Shown here: in pieces, positions 1-8,338 of the stretch
How the letters are laid out: every line of letters starts with the position of its first letter
How positions within the stretch are numbered: the first letter of the stretch is position 1
DNA from: Bacillus massiliglaciei
Lineage (GTDB): Bacteria > Bacillota > Bacilli > Bacillales > DSM-1321
Reading direction: 5' to 3'
DNA length: 40,190 bases
Assembly: GCF_900098925.1 (NCBI RefSeq)
Contig: NZ_LT622355.1
Span: 64,647 to 104,836 of the forward strand
Notes under the pieces: generated by a model
What the model was told of the DNA's origin: nothing
Database searches by the model: none
Seen by the model: only the letters and a program-made list of their open reading frames with translations
Program-made: the position numbers and the translations under genes

Positions 1-555
1 TGTGTGCGCCCGGCATGGGTGCAGTCTATAGGGTGAGAGTCCCGAACCATGAAGGCAGTAGTAATGGTTAGCTTAACGCAAGGGTGTCTGTGGTGACGCA
101 GAATCTGAAGGAAGCGAGCGGCAAACCTCCGGTCTGAGGAACACGAACTTCATATAAGGCTAGGTACCATTGGATGAGTTTGCACAACAAAACGAAGTCC
201 TTACTGCCGAAGGTGGTACAGAGTAAATGAAGCAGATAGATGGAGGGAAAGACTGTACTCTTACCCGGGGAGGTCTGATTGGAACGCCAAGTTCCCTTGG
301 TAACCTATCCAGCGATGGACAGCTGAACAATCAGAAGTCAGCCGAGGTCATAGTACCATTCCAACTCGAGATGGAATGGGAAGGACTGAACTATTAGGAA
401 GAACGAGAACTAGGCATATAATTCCTGTATAGAAGCAGACAATCCGAAAGGACTTACTTGAAGGAGGAAGTGGTGAATTCCACAGGGGACTTCATGAGGG
501 TGGAGCAGGAATAACATAATTAGATTTCTACGTTCACGTCGAAAGGAAATATCAC

Positions 556-1815
556 ATGTTAATGGATCTGATTCTGTCACGGGAAAACTTAATAGAAGCA
601 CTTAAACGTGTGGAGAAGAACAAAGGGAGTCACGGCATAGATGGAATGTCCGTAAAATCCCTACGAAGACATCTCTATGAGAACTGGGAAACTCTTTGTG
701 ATTCATTAAGGGAAGGTACCTATCAACCTAACCCAGTCCGTCGAGTCGAAATCCCGAAACCGAACGGTGGAGTAAGATTACTAGGAATACCTACCGTGAC
801 AGACCGGTTCATTCAACAGGCTATCGCCCAAGTTCTAACCCCACTTCTTGACCCAACCTTCTCAGAACATAGTTATGGGTTTAGACCAAATAGAAGAGGT
901 CATGATGCGGTTCGTAAAGCAAGGGAATATATAAGTGAAGGTTATAGATGGGTGATTGACATGGACTTGGAGAAATTCTTTGATAGAGTCAATCATGATA
1001 AGTTAATGGGGATATTAGCAAGTAGAATCCAAGACCGGCTGGTCTTGAAACTTATACGGAAATATCTCCAAGCAGGAATTATGATGAATGGTGTAGTCTA
1101 TGATGCAGAAGAAGGAACACCACAAGGAGGTCCACTGAGCCCCCTTCTTTCGAATATCCTTTTGGATAAACTTGATAAAGAGTTAGAAAGGAGAGGTCAC
1201 AAGTTTGTCCGCTACGCCGATGATTGTAATATTTACATGAAATCGAAGAAAGCTGGAGAACGAGTGATGAACTCAATTACATGCTTTATTGAGCAGAAAT
1301 TAAAGCTCAAAGTAAATAGAGAAAAGTCAGCAGTTGATCGCCCGTGGAAACGAAAGTTTCTTGGCTTTAGCTTTACGGTCAATAAGAAACCGAAGGTTCG
1401 AATAGCCAATGAAAGTATTAAAAGGTTTAAGGCTAAAATACGGGAGTTAACCTCCCGTTCTAAACAAATTCCTATGGAAGTTAGAATCGAGAAACTAAAT
1501 CAATATCTAACGGGATGGTGTGGATATTTTGCATTGGCTGATACACCAAGTAAATTTAAAGAATTTGATGAGTGGATTAGACGGAGACTCCGTATGCTTG
1601 AATGGAAACAATGGAAGAAACCGAGGACAAGAGTAAGAAAACTCAAAGGTCTAGGTGTCCCTGACCAAAAGGCATATGAATGGGGAAACTCCAGAAAGAA
1701 ATATTGGAGAATAGCCTGTAGTCCAATCTTACACAAAACCCTCAATAACTTGTATTGGAGTCACCGAGGGTTGAAAAGTTTATATAATCGATATGAATTT
1801 CTGCGTCAAACTTAA
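556..1815 (+). CDS. ltrA: Group II intron reverse transcriptase/maturase
   Basis: This 419-residue multifunctional protein assists splicing and retrohoming of the surrounding intron. Reverse transcriptase blocks run from about residue 20 to 290. They include the RPNRRGHDAV segment near residue 113, the DLEKFFDRVNHDKL block around 140, and the catalytic FVRYADD motif near residue 220. A maturase (domain X) region follows, with the RRRLRMLEWKQWKKPRTR stretch near residue 340. The protein ends without an HNH DNA endonuclease domain, as expected for class IIC. A GAAAGGAAAT ribosome binding site precedes the ATG. The ORF is uninterrupted and all RT motifs look intact, so the element may be active. 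The gene name follows general usage for the family. Confidence 0.93.
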   Translation: MLMDLILSRENLIEALKRVEKNKGSHGIDGMSVKSLRRHLYENWETLCDSLREGTYQPNPVRRVEIPKPNGGVRLLGIPTVTDRFIQQAIAQVLTPLLDPTFSEHSYGFRPNRRGHDAVRKAREYISEGYRWVIDMDLEKFFDRVNHDKLMGILASRIQDRLVLKLIRKYLQAGIMMNGVVYDAEEGTPQGGPLSPLLSNILLDKLDKELERRGHKFVRYADDCNIYMKSKKAGERVMNSITCFIEQKLKLKVNREKSAVDRPWKRKFLGFSFTVNKKPKVRIANESIKRFKAKIRELTSRSKQIPMEVRIEKLNQYLTGWCGYFALADTPSKFKEFDEWIRRRLRMLEWKQWKKPRTRVRKLKGLGVPDQKAYEWGNSRKKYWRIACSPILHKTLNNLYWSHRGLKSLYNRYEFLRQT

Positions 1816-1889
1816 TGGAACCGCCGTATACCGAACGGTACGTACGGTGGTGTGAGAGGTCGGGGGTTAATCACCCCCTCCTACTCGAT
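1816..1889 (+). ncRNA. Intron domains V and VI and 3' splice site
   Basis: Right after the maturase stop codon, ACCGCCGTA pairs with TACGGTGGT through a CCG-GAAC-GG apical region to form domain V. The 5' strand carries the CGC triad typical of class IIC. Domain VI follows (GGTCGGGGG paired with CCCCCTCC), with a bulged A in CCTACTC as candidate branch point. The intron is predicted to end at about 1889. Confidence 0.82.
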
Positions 1890-2234
1890 TTAGGCAGATA
1901 TTTTCAGCCAAAATCATAACAAAGATTTTGAGCGTAAATCTGACATCCTTCGAGGAAGTAAGAAGAAATATGTCAGATGATATTACATAAATCTTACACT
2001 TTGCACAGAGAACGATGGACAGGTTGTTACACTTTGTATAATGTATCTCGATCGGTATCCCTATAAAATTAAAGAATATTCAGAATAATGGGTCTGGGAT
2101 AAGAAGCGCGGTAAAAAAGAGAGAACCGGTCGATAAGCTGCCCAGCTCAGTTTCAAGCGGAAATGGAGAAGAACGTTATGATTGATCCGTCCCTTTTGGC
2201 ATGAACAATTTTCTAAATGAAAGGGGAAATGCAG
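1890..2234. other. Intergenic stretch between intron and preT
   Basis: This 345-bp stretch has no gene. It holds a 9-bp inverted repeat (ATCTGACAT at 1938-1946 and ATGTCAGAT at 1970-1978) without a T-run. It also has two direct copies of TTACACTTTG 33 bases apart (1994-2003 and 2027-2036), and a candidate promoter at 2016-2042. The repeated TTACACTTTG is reminiscent of multi-repeat ends of some insertion sequences, but no transposase is present. Confidence 0.5.
2016..2042 (+). promoter_or_regulatory. Candidate promoter of the preT operon
   Basis: TGGACA (2016-2021) and a perfect TATAAT (2037-2042) lie 15 bases apart. The spacing is short for sigma-A, so the call is tentative. It would give a 5' leader of about 185 bases before preT. 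No sequence matching the B. subtilis PucR box was found nearby. Confidence 0.35.
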
Positions 2235-3599
2235 ATGTACTCAGGAAATATCACGGAATTAGATCTGGCCGGCAATTTTCAAGAGGTCGAGCCGCCGCTA
2301 ACAGCGAGGGAAGCTCTGGAGGAGTCGAACCGCTGCCTCTATTGTTATGATGCCCCATGCATTCAAGCATGTCCCACAGGGATTGACATCCCATCCTTTA
2401 TAAAAAAAATTGCTTCAGGAAATGTAAAAGGTTCCGCAAGGACGATCATGATGGCGAATCCTGTAGGCGCAAGCTGCTCAAGGGTCTGTCCGACAGAGGA
2501 ACTCTGCGAAGGAGCCTGTGTTTTAAATCATTCCACAAAGCCGATCATGATCGGCAATCTTCAGCGTTATGCGACTGATTGGGCAATGCAAAATAAACAG
2601 GTGCTCTTTTCAGCAGGTAAGAAAAACGGAAAAAAAGTGGCTGTGATCGGAAGCGGTCCTGCGGGGCTTTCTTCAGCCAGGGAGCTGGCGCGTCTTGGAT
2701 ATTCAGTCACCATTTTTGAAGCGGAGGACAAGCCGGGCGGTTTAAATACATATGGAATTGTATCTTTCCGTCTGCCCCAGGCTGTTTCATTCTGGGAAGT
2801 GGACCAGGTCAAGGGCCTGGATGTTGAAATTCGCACGAATACAAGAGTGGGAAGCGATATTTCGACGGCGGAGTTAATGGAAGAATACGATGCAGTCGTC
2901 CTGGCAATTGGCATGTCTTCTGTGCCGAAGCTTGGGATAGAAGGGGAGGAACTGAACGGAGTGTTTGATGCGATTGATTTTGTCAAAGCGACGAAAACGA
3001 AGCCTCTGACAGATCAATTCATCGGAAAGCGTGTCGCAGTGATCGGAGCAGGAAATACGGCGATTGATGCAGCGACCTGTTCTGTGCGCCTTGGAGCCGA
3101 ACAGGTAAACATCGTTTATCGCCGGACGGCTGCTGAAATGACGGCCTATGATTTTGAATATGAATTTGCGAAACAAGAGGGAGTCGGCTTTCAATGGCTT
3201 ACAAACCCTGTGCGCATTTTGGCTGATGAAGAAGGGAATGTAAGCGGAATGGAATGCGTTAAGATGCGGCTGAGTGAGCCGGGGGAAGACGGAAGGAGGC
3301 GCCCTGTGCCGATTCAGGGATCCGAATTCGTCATGCCGGTGGATGCCGTCATCCGCGCGATCGGCCAGTCACGGTACGTGGACCTGATTGAACAGTTTGG
3401 TATTGAGCATGATGAAGGAGTCGTCAAGCTTGCCACTGAATCCTATCAGACTTCCAATGAAAAAGTGTATGCCTGCGGTGATGTCATGTTCGGTAAAGGC
3501 CAGGGAGAAGCGATGGTGGTTTCAGCAGCTCAGCAGGGGAAACTGACTGCTTATGAAATCGACCAAAAGCTGATAGGAGAAACAGAAGAAATCGCATAG
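2235..3599 (+). CDS. preT: NAD-dependent dihydropyrimidine dehydrogenase, PreT subunit
   Basis: PreT is the flavin and NAD(P)H-binding subunit that passes electrons to PreA for reduction of uracil or thymine to the dihydro forms, the first step of reductive pyrimidine breakdown. Counting from the chosen start, C34, C37, C42 and C46 form the N-terminal Fe-S motif ending in CPTGIDIP. A second cysteine set lies around residues 75-97. GSGPAGLSSARELARLGY near residue 139 is the FAD Rossmann motif and GAGNTAIDAATCSVRLGA near 267 the nucleotide-binding motif. YACGDVMFGKGQGEAMV near the C-terminus closes the FAD site. In-frame ATGs exist at 2217, 2229 and 2235; the GGGG ribosome binding site at 2223-2226 selects 2235 and gives 454 residues. 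It is the first gene of the operon, with preA 27 bases downstream. Confidence 0.93.
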   Translation: MYSGNITELDLAGNFQEVEPPLTAREALEESNRCLYCYDAPCIQACPTGIDIPSFIKKIASGNVKGSARTIMMANPVGASCSRVCPTEELCEGACVLNHSTKPIMIGNLQRYATDWAMQNKQVLFSAGKKNGKKVAVIGSGPAGLSSARELARLGYSVTIFEAEDKPGGLNTYGIVSFRLPQAVSFWEVDQVKGLDVEIRTNTRVGSDISTAELMEEYDAVVLAIGMSSVPKLGIEGEELNGVFDAIDFVKATKTKPLTDQFIGKRVAVIGAGNTAIDAATCSVRLGAEQVNIVYRRTAAEMTAYDFEYEFAKQEGVGFQWLTNPVRILADEEGNVSGMECVKMRLSEPGEDGRRRPVPIQGSEFVMPVDAVIRAIGQSRYVDLIEQFGIEHDEGVVKLATESYQTSNEKVYACGDVMFGKGQGEAMVVSAAQQGKLTAYEIDQKLIGETEEIA

Positions 3600-3626
3600 A
3601 TTCTGAGATGAAGAGGGGGAATTTAA

Positions 3627-4913
3627 ATGGCTGACTTATCGATTAATCTGGCAGGTATCAAATCTCCAAATCCTTTTTGGCTGGCATCTGCTCCGCCTAC
3701 CAATTCGGGCTATCAGGTGCAGCGGGCTTTTGAAGCAGGATGGGGAGGAGCTGTCTGGAAGACGCTGGGCGATCCAATCTTGAATGTTTCCTCCCGTTTT
3801 GCGGCTGTGAACTTCAATGGGCAGAGAGTGGCTGGATTCAATAATATCGAGCTGATCACTGACCGCCCTTTAGAGGTCAATTTGAAGGAAATCTACGAAA
3901 CAAAGAAACGATTTCCGAACCATGCCATCATTGCTTCCGTGATGGTTGAACCTCAACAGGAAAAATGGCATGAAATCATTAAACGGATTGAGGATGTTGG
4001 AGTGGACGGCTACGAATTAAACTTCGGCTGTCCGCATGGAATGGCTGAACGCGGAATGGGAGCTGCTTCCGGCCAGGTTCCAGAATTGGTTGAAAAGCAA
4101 ACGTATTGGGCGAAGGAGGCGGCGACGAAACCAGTCATCGTTAAACTGACTCCGAACATTACGGATATTACCGTCACGGCAGAAGCAGCCGTCCAGGGCG
4201 GGGCTGATGCTATCAGCATGATTAATACAATCAACAGTCTGGCGGGCGTCGATATTCATTCCTGGAATACGATTCCTCATGTAGGGGGAAAAGGGGCGCA
4301 CGGGGGATACTGCGGGCCAGCGGTAAAACCGATTGCACTGAATATGGTGGCGGAATGTGCCCGGAAGGATTATATCAATGTGCCGATCTCCGGTATCGGC
4401 GGAATTTCAAATTGGCAGGATGCAGTTGAATTCCTGCTTATGGGAGCGACAGGTGTTCAGGTTTGCACAGCGGCCATGCACCATGGTTTTAGGATTGTAG
4501 AAGATATGATTGACGGCCTTTCCAATTATTTGGATGAAAAAGGGATTGATTCAGTTATGGATATTGTCGGGAAATCCGTACCGCGCTATTCGGACTGGGG
4601 CAATCTTGATCTAAATTATAAAGTGGTTGCCCGCATTAATAATGAAGTGTGCATTAACTGCAATAAATGCCATATTGCCTGCGAAGACACGTCCCATCAG
4701 TGTATTGATATGCTCAAGGACACGGCAGGCAATTCCTTCTTGCGGGTTCGGGAGGAAGATTGCGTAGGATGCAATCTTTGTTCAATTGTATGTCCGGCGG
4801 ACGGAGCCATTGACATGATTGAAATCCCAAGCGACCTTCCGCCGATGACCTGGAATGAAAGACAGGCAGCGCTGGGCTTAATGGGAAGAGAAAATATCGA
4901 TTTTGTAAAATAA
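3627..4913 (+). CDS. preA: NAD-dependent dihydropyrimidine dehydrogenase, PreA subunit
   Basis: PreA is the catalytic FMN-containing subunit that binds uracil or thymine. Residues 1 to about 310 form a dihydroorotate-dehydrogenase-like barrel; the NFGCPHGMAERGMG segment lies near residue 132 and GGISNWQDAVEFL near 255. The C-terminal 90 residues hold two CxxCxxCxxxC ferredoxin motifs (VCINCNKCHIACE and DCVGCNLCSIVCP), each for a [4Fe-4S] cluster. The length of 428 residues is normal for a stand-alone PreA. In the loop where mammalian dihydropyrimidine dehydrogenase has its acid cysteine, this protein has Ser148 (GAASGQ), if my alignment from memory is correct. A GAGGGGGAA ribosome binding site precedes the ATG. 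The stop codon overlaps the ATG of the next reading frame, but hydA proper starts 15 bases later. Confidence 0.93.
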   Translation: MADLSINLAGIKSPNPFWLASAPPTNSGYQVQRAFEAGWGGAVWKTLGDPILNVSSRFAAVNFNGQRVAGFNNIELITDRPLEVNLKEIYETKKRFPNHAIIASVMVEPQQEKWHEIIKRIEDVGVDGYELNFGCPHGMAERGMGAASGQVPELVEKQTYWAKEAATKPVIVKLTPNITDITVTAEAAVQGGADAISMINTINSLAGVDIHSWNTIPHVGGKGAHGGYCGPAVKPIALNMVAECARKDYINVPISGIGGISNWQDAVEFLLMGATGVQVCTAAMHHGFRIVEDMIDGLSNYLDEKGIDSVMDIVGKSVPRYSDWGNLDLNYKVVARINNEVCINCNKCHIACEDTSHQCIDMLKDTAGNSFLRVREEDCVGCNLCSIVCPADGAIDMIEIPSDLPPMTWNERQAALGLMGRENIDFVK

Positions 4914-4927
4914 TGGAGGGTGAAAAG

Positions 4928-6346
4928 ATGAAGAAAATTATTAAGAACGGAACCATTGTGACAGCAGCTGATACGTATGAAGCAGATATTTTGATAGAAA
5001 ATGAAGTCATTACCAGCATCGGCAGAGACCTGCACGCAGAAGGTGCAGAAGTTATTGATGCGAATGGCGCCTATATTTTCCCTGGAGGCATTGACCCGCA
5101 TACACATCTTGATATGCCTTTCGGCGGAACGGTTACTAAGGATGATTTTGAGACAGGGACGATTGCGGCTGCATACGGAGGCACGACAACCGTTATTGAC
5201 TTCTGTTTGACGAACAAGGGGGAACCGCTGAAAAATGCCATCCGTACATGGCATGAAAAATCAAAAGACAAAGCGGCGATCGATTACAGCTTTCATTTGA
5301 TGATTGGAGAAATCAATGAGGATGTGCTGGCGGAGCTTCCATCTGTCATCGAGAACGAAGGGATTACCTCTTTCAAAGTATTTATGGCTTATAAAAATGT
5401 TTTCCAGGCGGATGATGCGACCCTGTATCGGACGCTGCTCAAAGCAAAAGAACTGGGAGCCCTTGTCATGGTCCATGCGGAAAACGGGGATGTGATCGAG
5501 TATTTAACGGAGCAGGCACTCAAGGAAGGAAAGACAGATCCAATTTATCATGCACTTACGAGACCTCCGGAGCTGGAAGGAGAAGCAACGGGACGCGCAG
5601 CCAAGCTGACTGAAATGGCAAATTCGCAGTTATATGTCGTCCATGTCACTTGTGAAGATGCAGTAGAGAAAATTACAGAGGCCCGCAATAAAGGGGTGGA
5701 AGTATGGGGAGAAACCTGTCCGCAATATTTGGTTCTGGATCAATCCTATATGGAAAAACCGAACTTCGAGGGAGCGAAATATGTCTGGTCGCCGCCTCTT
5801 CGGGAGGAGCGCCATAAAGAGGTGCTTTGGAACGCATTAAAAACAGGACAGCTGCAAACGATTGGTTCGGATCAATGTTCTTTTGACTTCAAGGGACAGA
5901 AAGAGCTTGGGCGGGATGATTTCACGAAGATCCCGAACGGCGGCCCGATCATTGAAGACCGCATGAGCATCCTGTTCTCGGAAGGAGTGCTGGAGGATCG
6001 GATCAGCCTTAATCAATTTGTGGATATCACGTCTACCAGGGCAGCCAAGCTTTTTGGATTGTTCCCGAAAAAAGGGACAATCGCTGTGGGTTCAGATGCA
6101 GATTTAGTCATTTTCGACCCGGCGGCAGAGCGGACGATTTCTGCGGAAACTCATCATATGGCGGTAGACTACAGTGCATTTGAAGGAATGAAGGTGATAG
6201 GCGAACCGATTACTGTGTTATCGCGCGGAAGCTACGTCATCCGTGAAAAACAATTTGTAGGGGAGGCAGGGAAAGGGAAGTTTTTGAAGCGGTCCGCGTA
6301 TAATACAGATTTGAAAACGGACTCTGAAGCAGGGCTGACCGTCTGA
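4928..6346 (+). CDS. hydA: Dihydropyrimidinase / D-hydantoinase
   Basis: This amidohydrolase-superfamily enzyme opens the ring of dihydrouracil, dihydrothymine or 5-substituted hydantoins to N-carbamoyl amino acids. With the start at 4928 every known D-hydantoinase residue falls at its textbook number: metal ligands H58 and H60, carboxylated K150, H183, H239 and D315, and the substrate-side residues Y155 and S288. This numbering match, and a GGAGGG ribosome binding site immediately upstream, argue against the longer frame that opens at 4913. The length is 472 residues, usual for the family. The product would be handed to an N-carbamoyl-beta-alanine amidohydrolase, which is not in the window. 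The paired PreTA points to pyrimidine bases as the physiological substrate, though hydantoin use cannot be excluded. Confidence 0.94.
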   Translation: MKKIIKNGTIVTAADTYEADILIENEVITSIGRDLHAEGAEVIDANGAYIFPGGIDPHTHLDMPFGGTVTKDDFETGTIAAAYGGTTTVIDFCLTNKGEPLKNAIRTWHEKSKDKAAIDYSFHLMIGEINEDVLAELPSVIENEGITSFKVFMAYKNVFQADDATLYRTLLKAKELGALVMVHAENGDVIEYLTEQALKEGKTDPIYHALTRPPELEGEATGRAAKLTEMANSQLYVVHVTCEDAVEKITEARNKGVEVWGETCPQYLVLDQSYMEKPNFEGAKYVWSPPLREERHKEVLWNALKTGQLQTIGSDQCSFDFKGQKELGRDDFTKIPNGGPIIEDRMSILFSEGVLEDRISLNQFVDITSTRAAKLFGLFPKKGTIAVGSDADLVIFDPAAERTISAETHHMAVDYSAFEGMKVIGEPITVLSRGSYVIREKQFVGEAGKGKFLKRSAYNTDLKTDSEAGLTV

Positions 6347-6400
6347 TAGTATCCTTTCGGAAAGGTCATAAAATGGACAAATAAAAGGGGAGATTTAAAC

Positions 6401-7855
6401 ATGGAAGAAAAGAAGGATTATTTAAAGTCTCCCGATTTGCTGCCTATTCCATCTGGACAAAGAAGCATAAGCGCAGCCGGGTTCGGCTTTATCTGGGTCG
6501 GAATGGCGGTTGTGCTGGCCGCCTTTGCGATCGGCGGGAATGGCGTGGTCCAATTATCCTTGCCGATGGTGGTGCTTGCCACCGCAATTGCCTGTGTGGT
6601 TTTGGGGCTCCTCATGACGATGACCGGTGATATCGGGGTGGAGCATGGCTTGTCCTTTCCGGTTTATTTAAGAGCTCCATTCGGGACACTCGGCACTCAT
6701 TTTCCCTCCATTGTAAGAGGATTTGTTGCTTCCTGCTGGTTTGGGCTCAATACCTATTTCGGAGCGTCCGCGATGAATGCTATCTTGGCAACGGCCGCTG
6801 GGTTTGATAATTGGTTCGTTTGTTTTATTGTATTTGCGGTCCTTCAGCTTCTTAATACGGCACTGGGAATCAAATCGATTGAACGGTTTGCTGACTTAGC
6901 TGCGCCGATCATCATTCTGATTTCAGGGTGGATGTATTTTCGGCTTTCCGATGCGGCGATTGCCGAGGGACGGGAAGTTTGGACATGGATTGAAAGTCCG
7001 GCATCAGGCGGAGCTGCCTTTACAGCCTTCATGGTTGTCATCATGGCCAATATGGGATTCTGGGGCACCCTGGCTGCGGATATGCCGACATTATCCAGGC
7101 ATATTAAGGCACCGAAACATGAACGGAATTGGTTTAAGCGAAATAAGGGGCAGATCATCGGCAATGTCATTACGTATCCGATTACGCAGGTATTCATGGT
7201 GATCATCGGAGCGGTCTCGTATATGGCTGTTTCCAATTATGATCCTGTTGTCGCCCTGCAAGGGTCAGCGGAAGGCATTGCACTTGGTATCTTGCTGCTG
7301 ATGATTGTACTGGCCCAATGGTCGACCAATACTTCTGCCAATGTGATTCCAGCCGCAACCATCTTTTCCAATATCGGCGGTCCGAAGGTTCCGTTTTGGG
7401 TAGGAGTGGCCGTCGCGGGGATCATTGGGGTTGTATCCCAGCCTTGGAGCCTGTTTGAAGTAATTGTTCCGGCACTGTTAGTTGTCGGAGGCATCCTGGC
7501 CGGTATTGTCGGCATCTTGATTTCGGATTATTACTTATTGAGAAAGCGGCGCGTGAACGTCCCTGATTTATATGAAAGCGAAGGCCAATATAAATATATG
7601 GGCGGCGTGAACTGGGCTGGAGTGATTTCCTGGCTTATTGCCGGAGTCGGTTCTTATCTTTTCACGAATTATTCGTTTATCGTAGGATTTGTCTTAGGCT
7701 GTGCATGCTATTATGTCTTGGCGAAATACTGGTGGTTCAAGAAGTATGAGCAGGCGGAAATCACGAATCCAAGTGATGATAAATATCTTGGAATCACAGT
7801 CGGAAGGGACTGGGAAATCAAAGATAAGAAAGATGTTGATACAGAAGCGGTTTGA
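6401..7855 (+). CDS. NCS1-family nucleobase/hydantoin/allantoin permease
   Basis: This 484-residue integral membrane transporter has about twelve hydrophobic segments. It belongs to the nucleobase-cation-symport-1 family, which includes allantoin permease PucI, cytosine permease CodB and hydantoin permease Mhp1. Family-typical stretches are the N-terminal LLPIPSGQRSISAAGFGFIW, the GVEHGLSFPVYLRAPFG segment near residue 80, and WSTNTSANVIPAA near 306. Its place directly downstream of hydA in the same orientation suggests import of uracil, thymine or hydantoins to feed PreTA and HydA; the substrate is inferred from context only. A short CCTTTCGGAAAGG hairpin lies in the 54-base gap after hydA, and an AAAGGGGAG ribosome binding site precedes the ATG. 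Confidence 0.88.
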   Translation: MEEKKDYLKSPDLLPIPSGQRSISAAGFGFIWVGMAVVLAAFAIGGNGVVQLSLPMVVLATAIACVVLGLLMTMTGDIGVEHGLSFPVYLRAPFGTLGTHFPSIVRGFVASCWFGLNTYFGASAMNAILATAAGFDNWFVCFIVFAVLQLLNTALGIKSIERFADLAAPIIILISGWMYFRLSDAAIAEGREVWTWIESPASGGAAFTAFMVVIMANMGFWGTLAADMPTLSRHIKAPKHERNWFKRNKGQIIGNVITYPITQVFMVIIGAVSYMAVSNYDPVVALQGSAEGIALGILLLMIVLAQWSTNTSANVIPAATIFSNIGGPKVPFWVGVAVAGIIGVVSQPWSLFEVIVPALLVVGGILAGIVGILISDYYLLRKRRVNVPDLYESEGQYKYMGGVNWAGVISWLIAGVGSYLFTNYSFIVGFVLGCACYYVLAKYWWFKKYEQAEITNPSDDKYLGITVGRDWEIKDKKDVDTEAV

Positions 7856-7915
7856 GGATAGAGCAGACCTGTCATCTTGAAAATTGATGAAAATTCAGGG
7901 GAAAGGGGAATGCGA

Positions 7916-8128
7916 ATGACAGAGCATCAGGAATATTTGATTGAAAGAGAGCAAATTGAATTTTTGCTTGAACAGGGATACCGAATCACAAGTGTTTCAG
8001 AGAATCTGAGCGGAGCCTTTTTGGATTTTGAACTGGTGAACGGGACGGTTCAGGAAGTCAAACAGCTGAACATCAAGACGCCTGAGGGCAGAAAGTATTT
8101 TTCCGCCTTTTTTCTAAAAAGAGGGTAG
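7916..8128 (+). CDS. Small conserved-looking protein of the hydantoin operon, function unknown
   Basis: I do not recognise this 70-residue protein. It is the last cistron before the operon terminator. A GGGG ribosome binding site at 7905-7908 fits the ATG at 7916 best; in-frame ATGs at 7877 and 7910 are badly placed. The protein is soluble-looking and acidic. It begins with a helical stretch (HQEYLIEREQIEFLLEQGYR), then an alternating pattern suggesting beta-strands (GAFLDFELVNGTVQEVKQLN), and ends YFSAFFLKRG. There are no cysteines, signal peptide or membrane segments. Position suggests a role tied to hydantoin or pyrimidine catabolism, for instance as an accessory subunit or regulator, but this is inference only. 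Confidence 0.75.
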   Translation: MTEHQEYLIEREQIEFLLEQGYRITSVSENLSGAFLDFELVNGTVQEVKQLNIKTPEGRKYFSAFFLKRG

Positions 8129-8165
8129 AGATGGAAAGCTTTGACGGCTGGATAAGCAGAGCTTC

Positions 8166-8218
8166 GAAAAAGAGGGATATCCAACAGGCTTTCTGCTTTT
8201 TGGAATCCCTCTTTTTTT
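8166..8218 (+). terminator. Rho-independent terminator of the preT operon
   Basis: AAGAGGGATATCCAA pairs with TTGGAATCCCTCTT around a C/T-rich loop and is followed by a run of seven Ts. It closes the pyrimidine operon before the pucR promoter. Confidence 0.9.
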
Positions 8219-8273
8219 GATGAATGAAGTATTTATTTGCCGGATTATGACGTTAGATTTTGTTACATAGATG

Positions 8274-8302
8274 TGGAGAATCGTAGGGACTAGCTATATA
8301 AT
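8274..8302 (+). promoter_or_regulatory. Promoter of the PucR-family gene
   Basis: TGGAGA (8274-8279) and a perfect TATAAT (8297-8302) are separated by 17 bases, a typical sigma-A arrangement. The predicted start lies about 30 bases upstream of the ATG. Confidence 0.7.
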
Positions 8303-8338
8303 AGGGGATAAGATAACTCTATTAAAGGTGGTGGGGCT

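Larger units (their letters stand above)
4..1889 (+). mobile_element. Group IIC intron, Oceanobacillus iheyensis type
   Basis: This is a complete self-splicing retroelement of about 1.9 kb. It begins GTGCG followed by CCCGGCATGGGTGC and continues with domain I sequence that I recognise as very close to the crystallised O. iheyensis group IIC intron (for example the segments near 38-62, 78-95 and 140-170). Domain IV carries the reverse transcriptase at 556-1815. Domain V/VI follows the stop codon, and the 3' end is placed after CTACTCGAT. Class IIC is supported by a CGC rather than AGC catalytic triad in domain V and by the lack of an endonuclease domain in the protein. Elements of this class usually insert just downstream of terminator hairpins; only 3 bases of 5' exon are in the window, so the target cannot be inspected. 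Exact ends are inferred from family consensus. Confidence 0.9.

Noticed and set aside
1938..1978. Inverted repeat after the intron considered as terminator
   Set aside because: The 23-base loop is long and no T-run follows on either strand.
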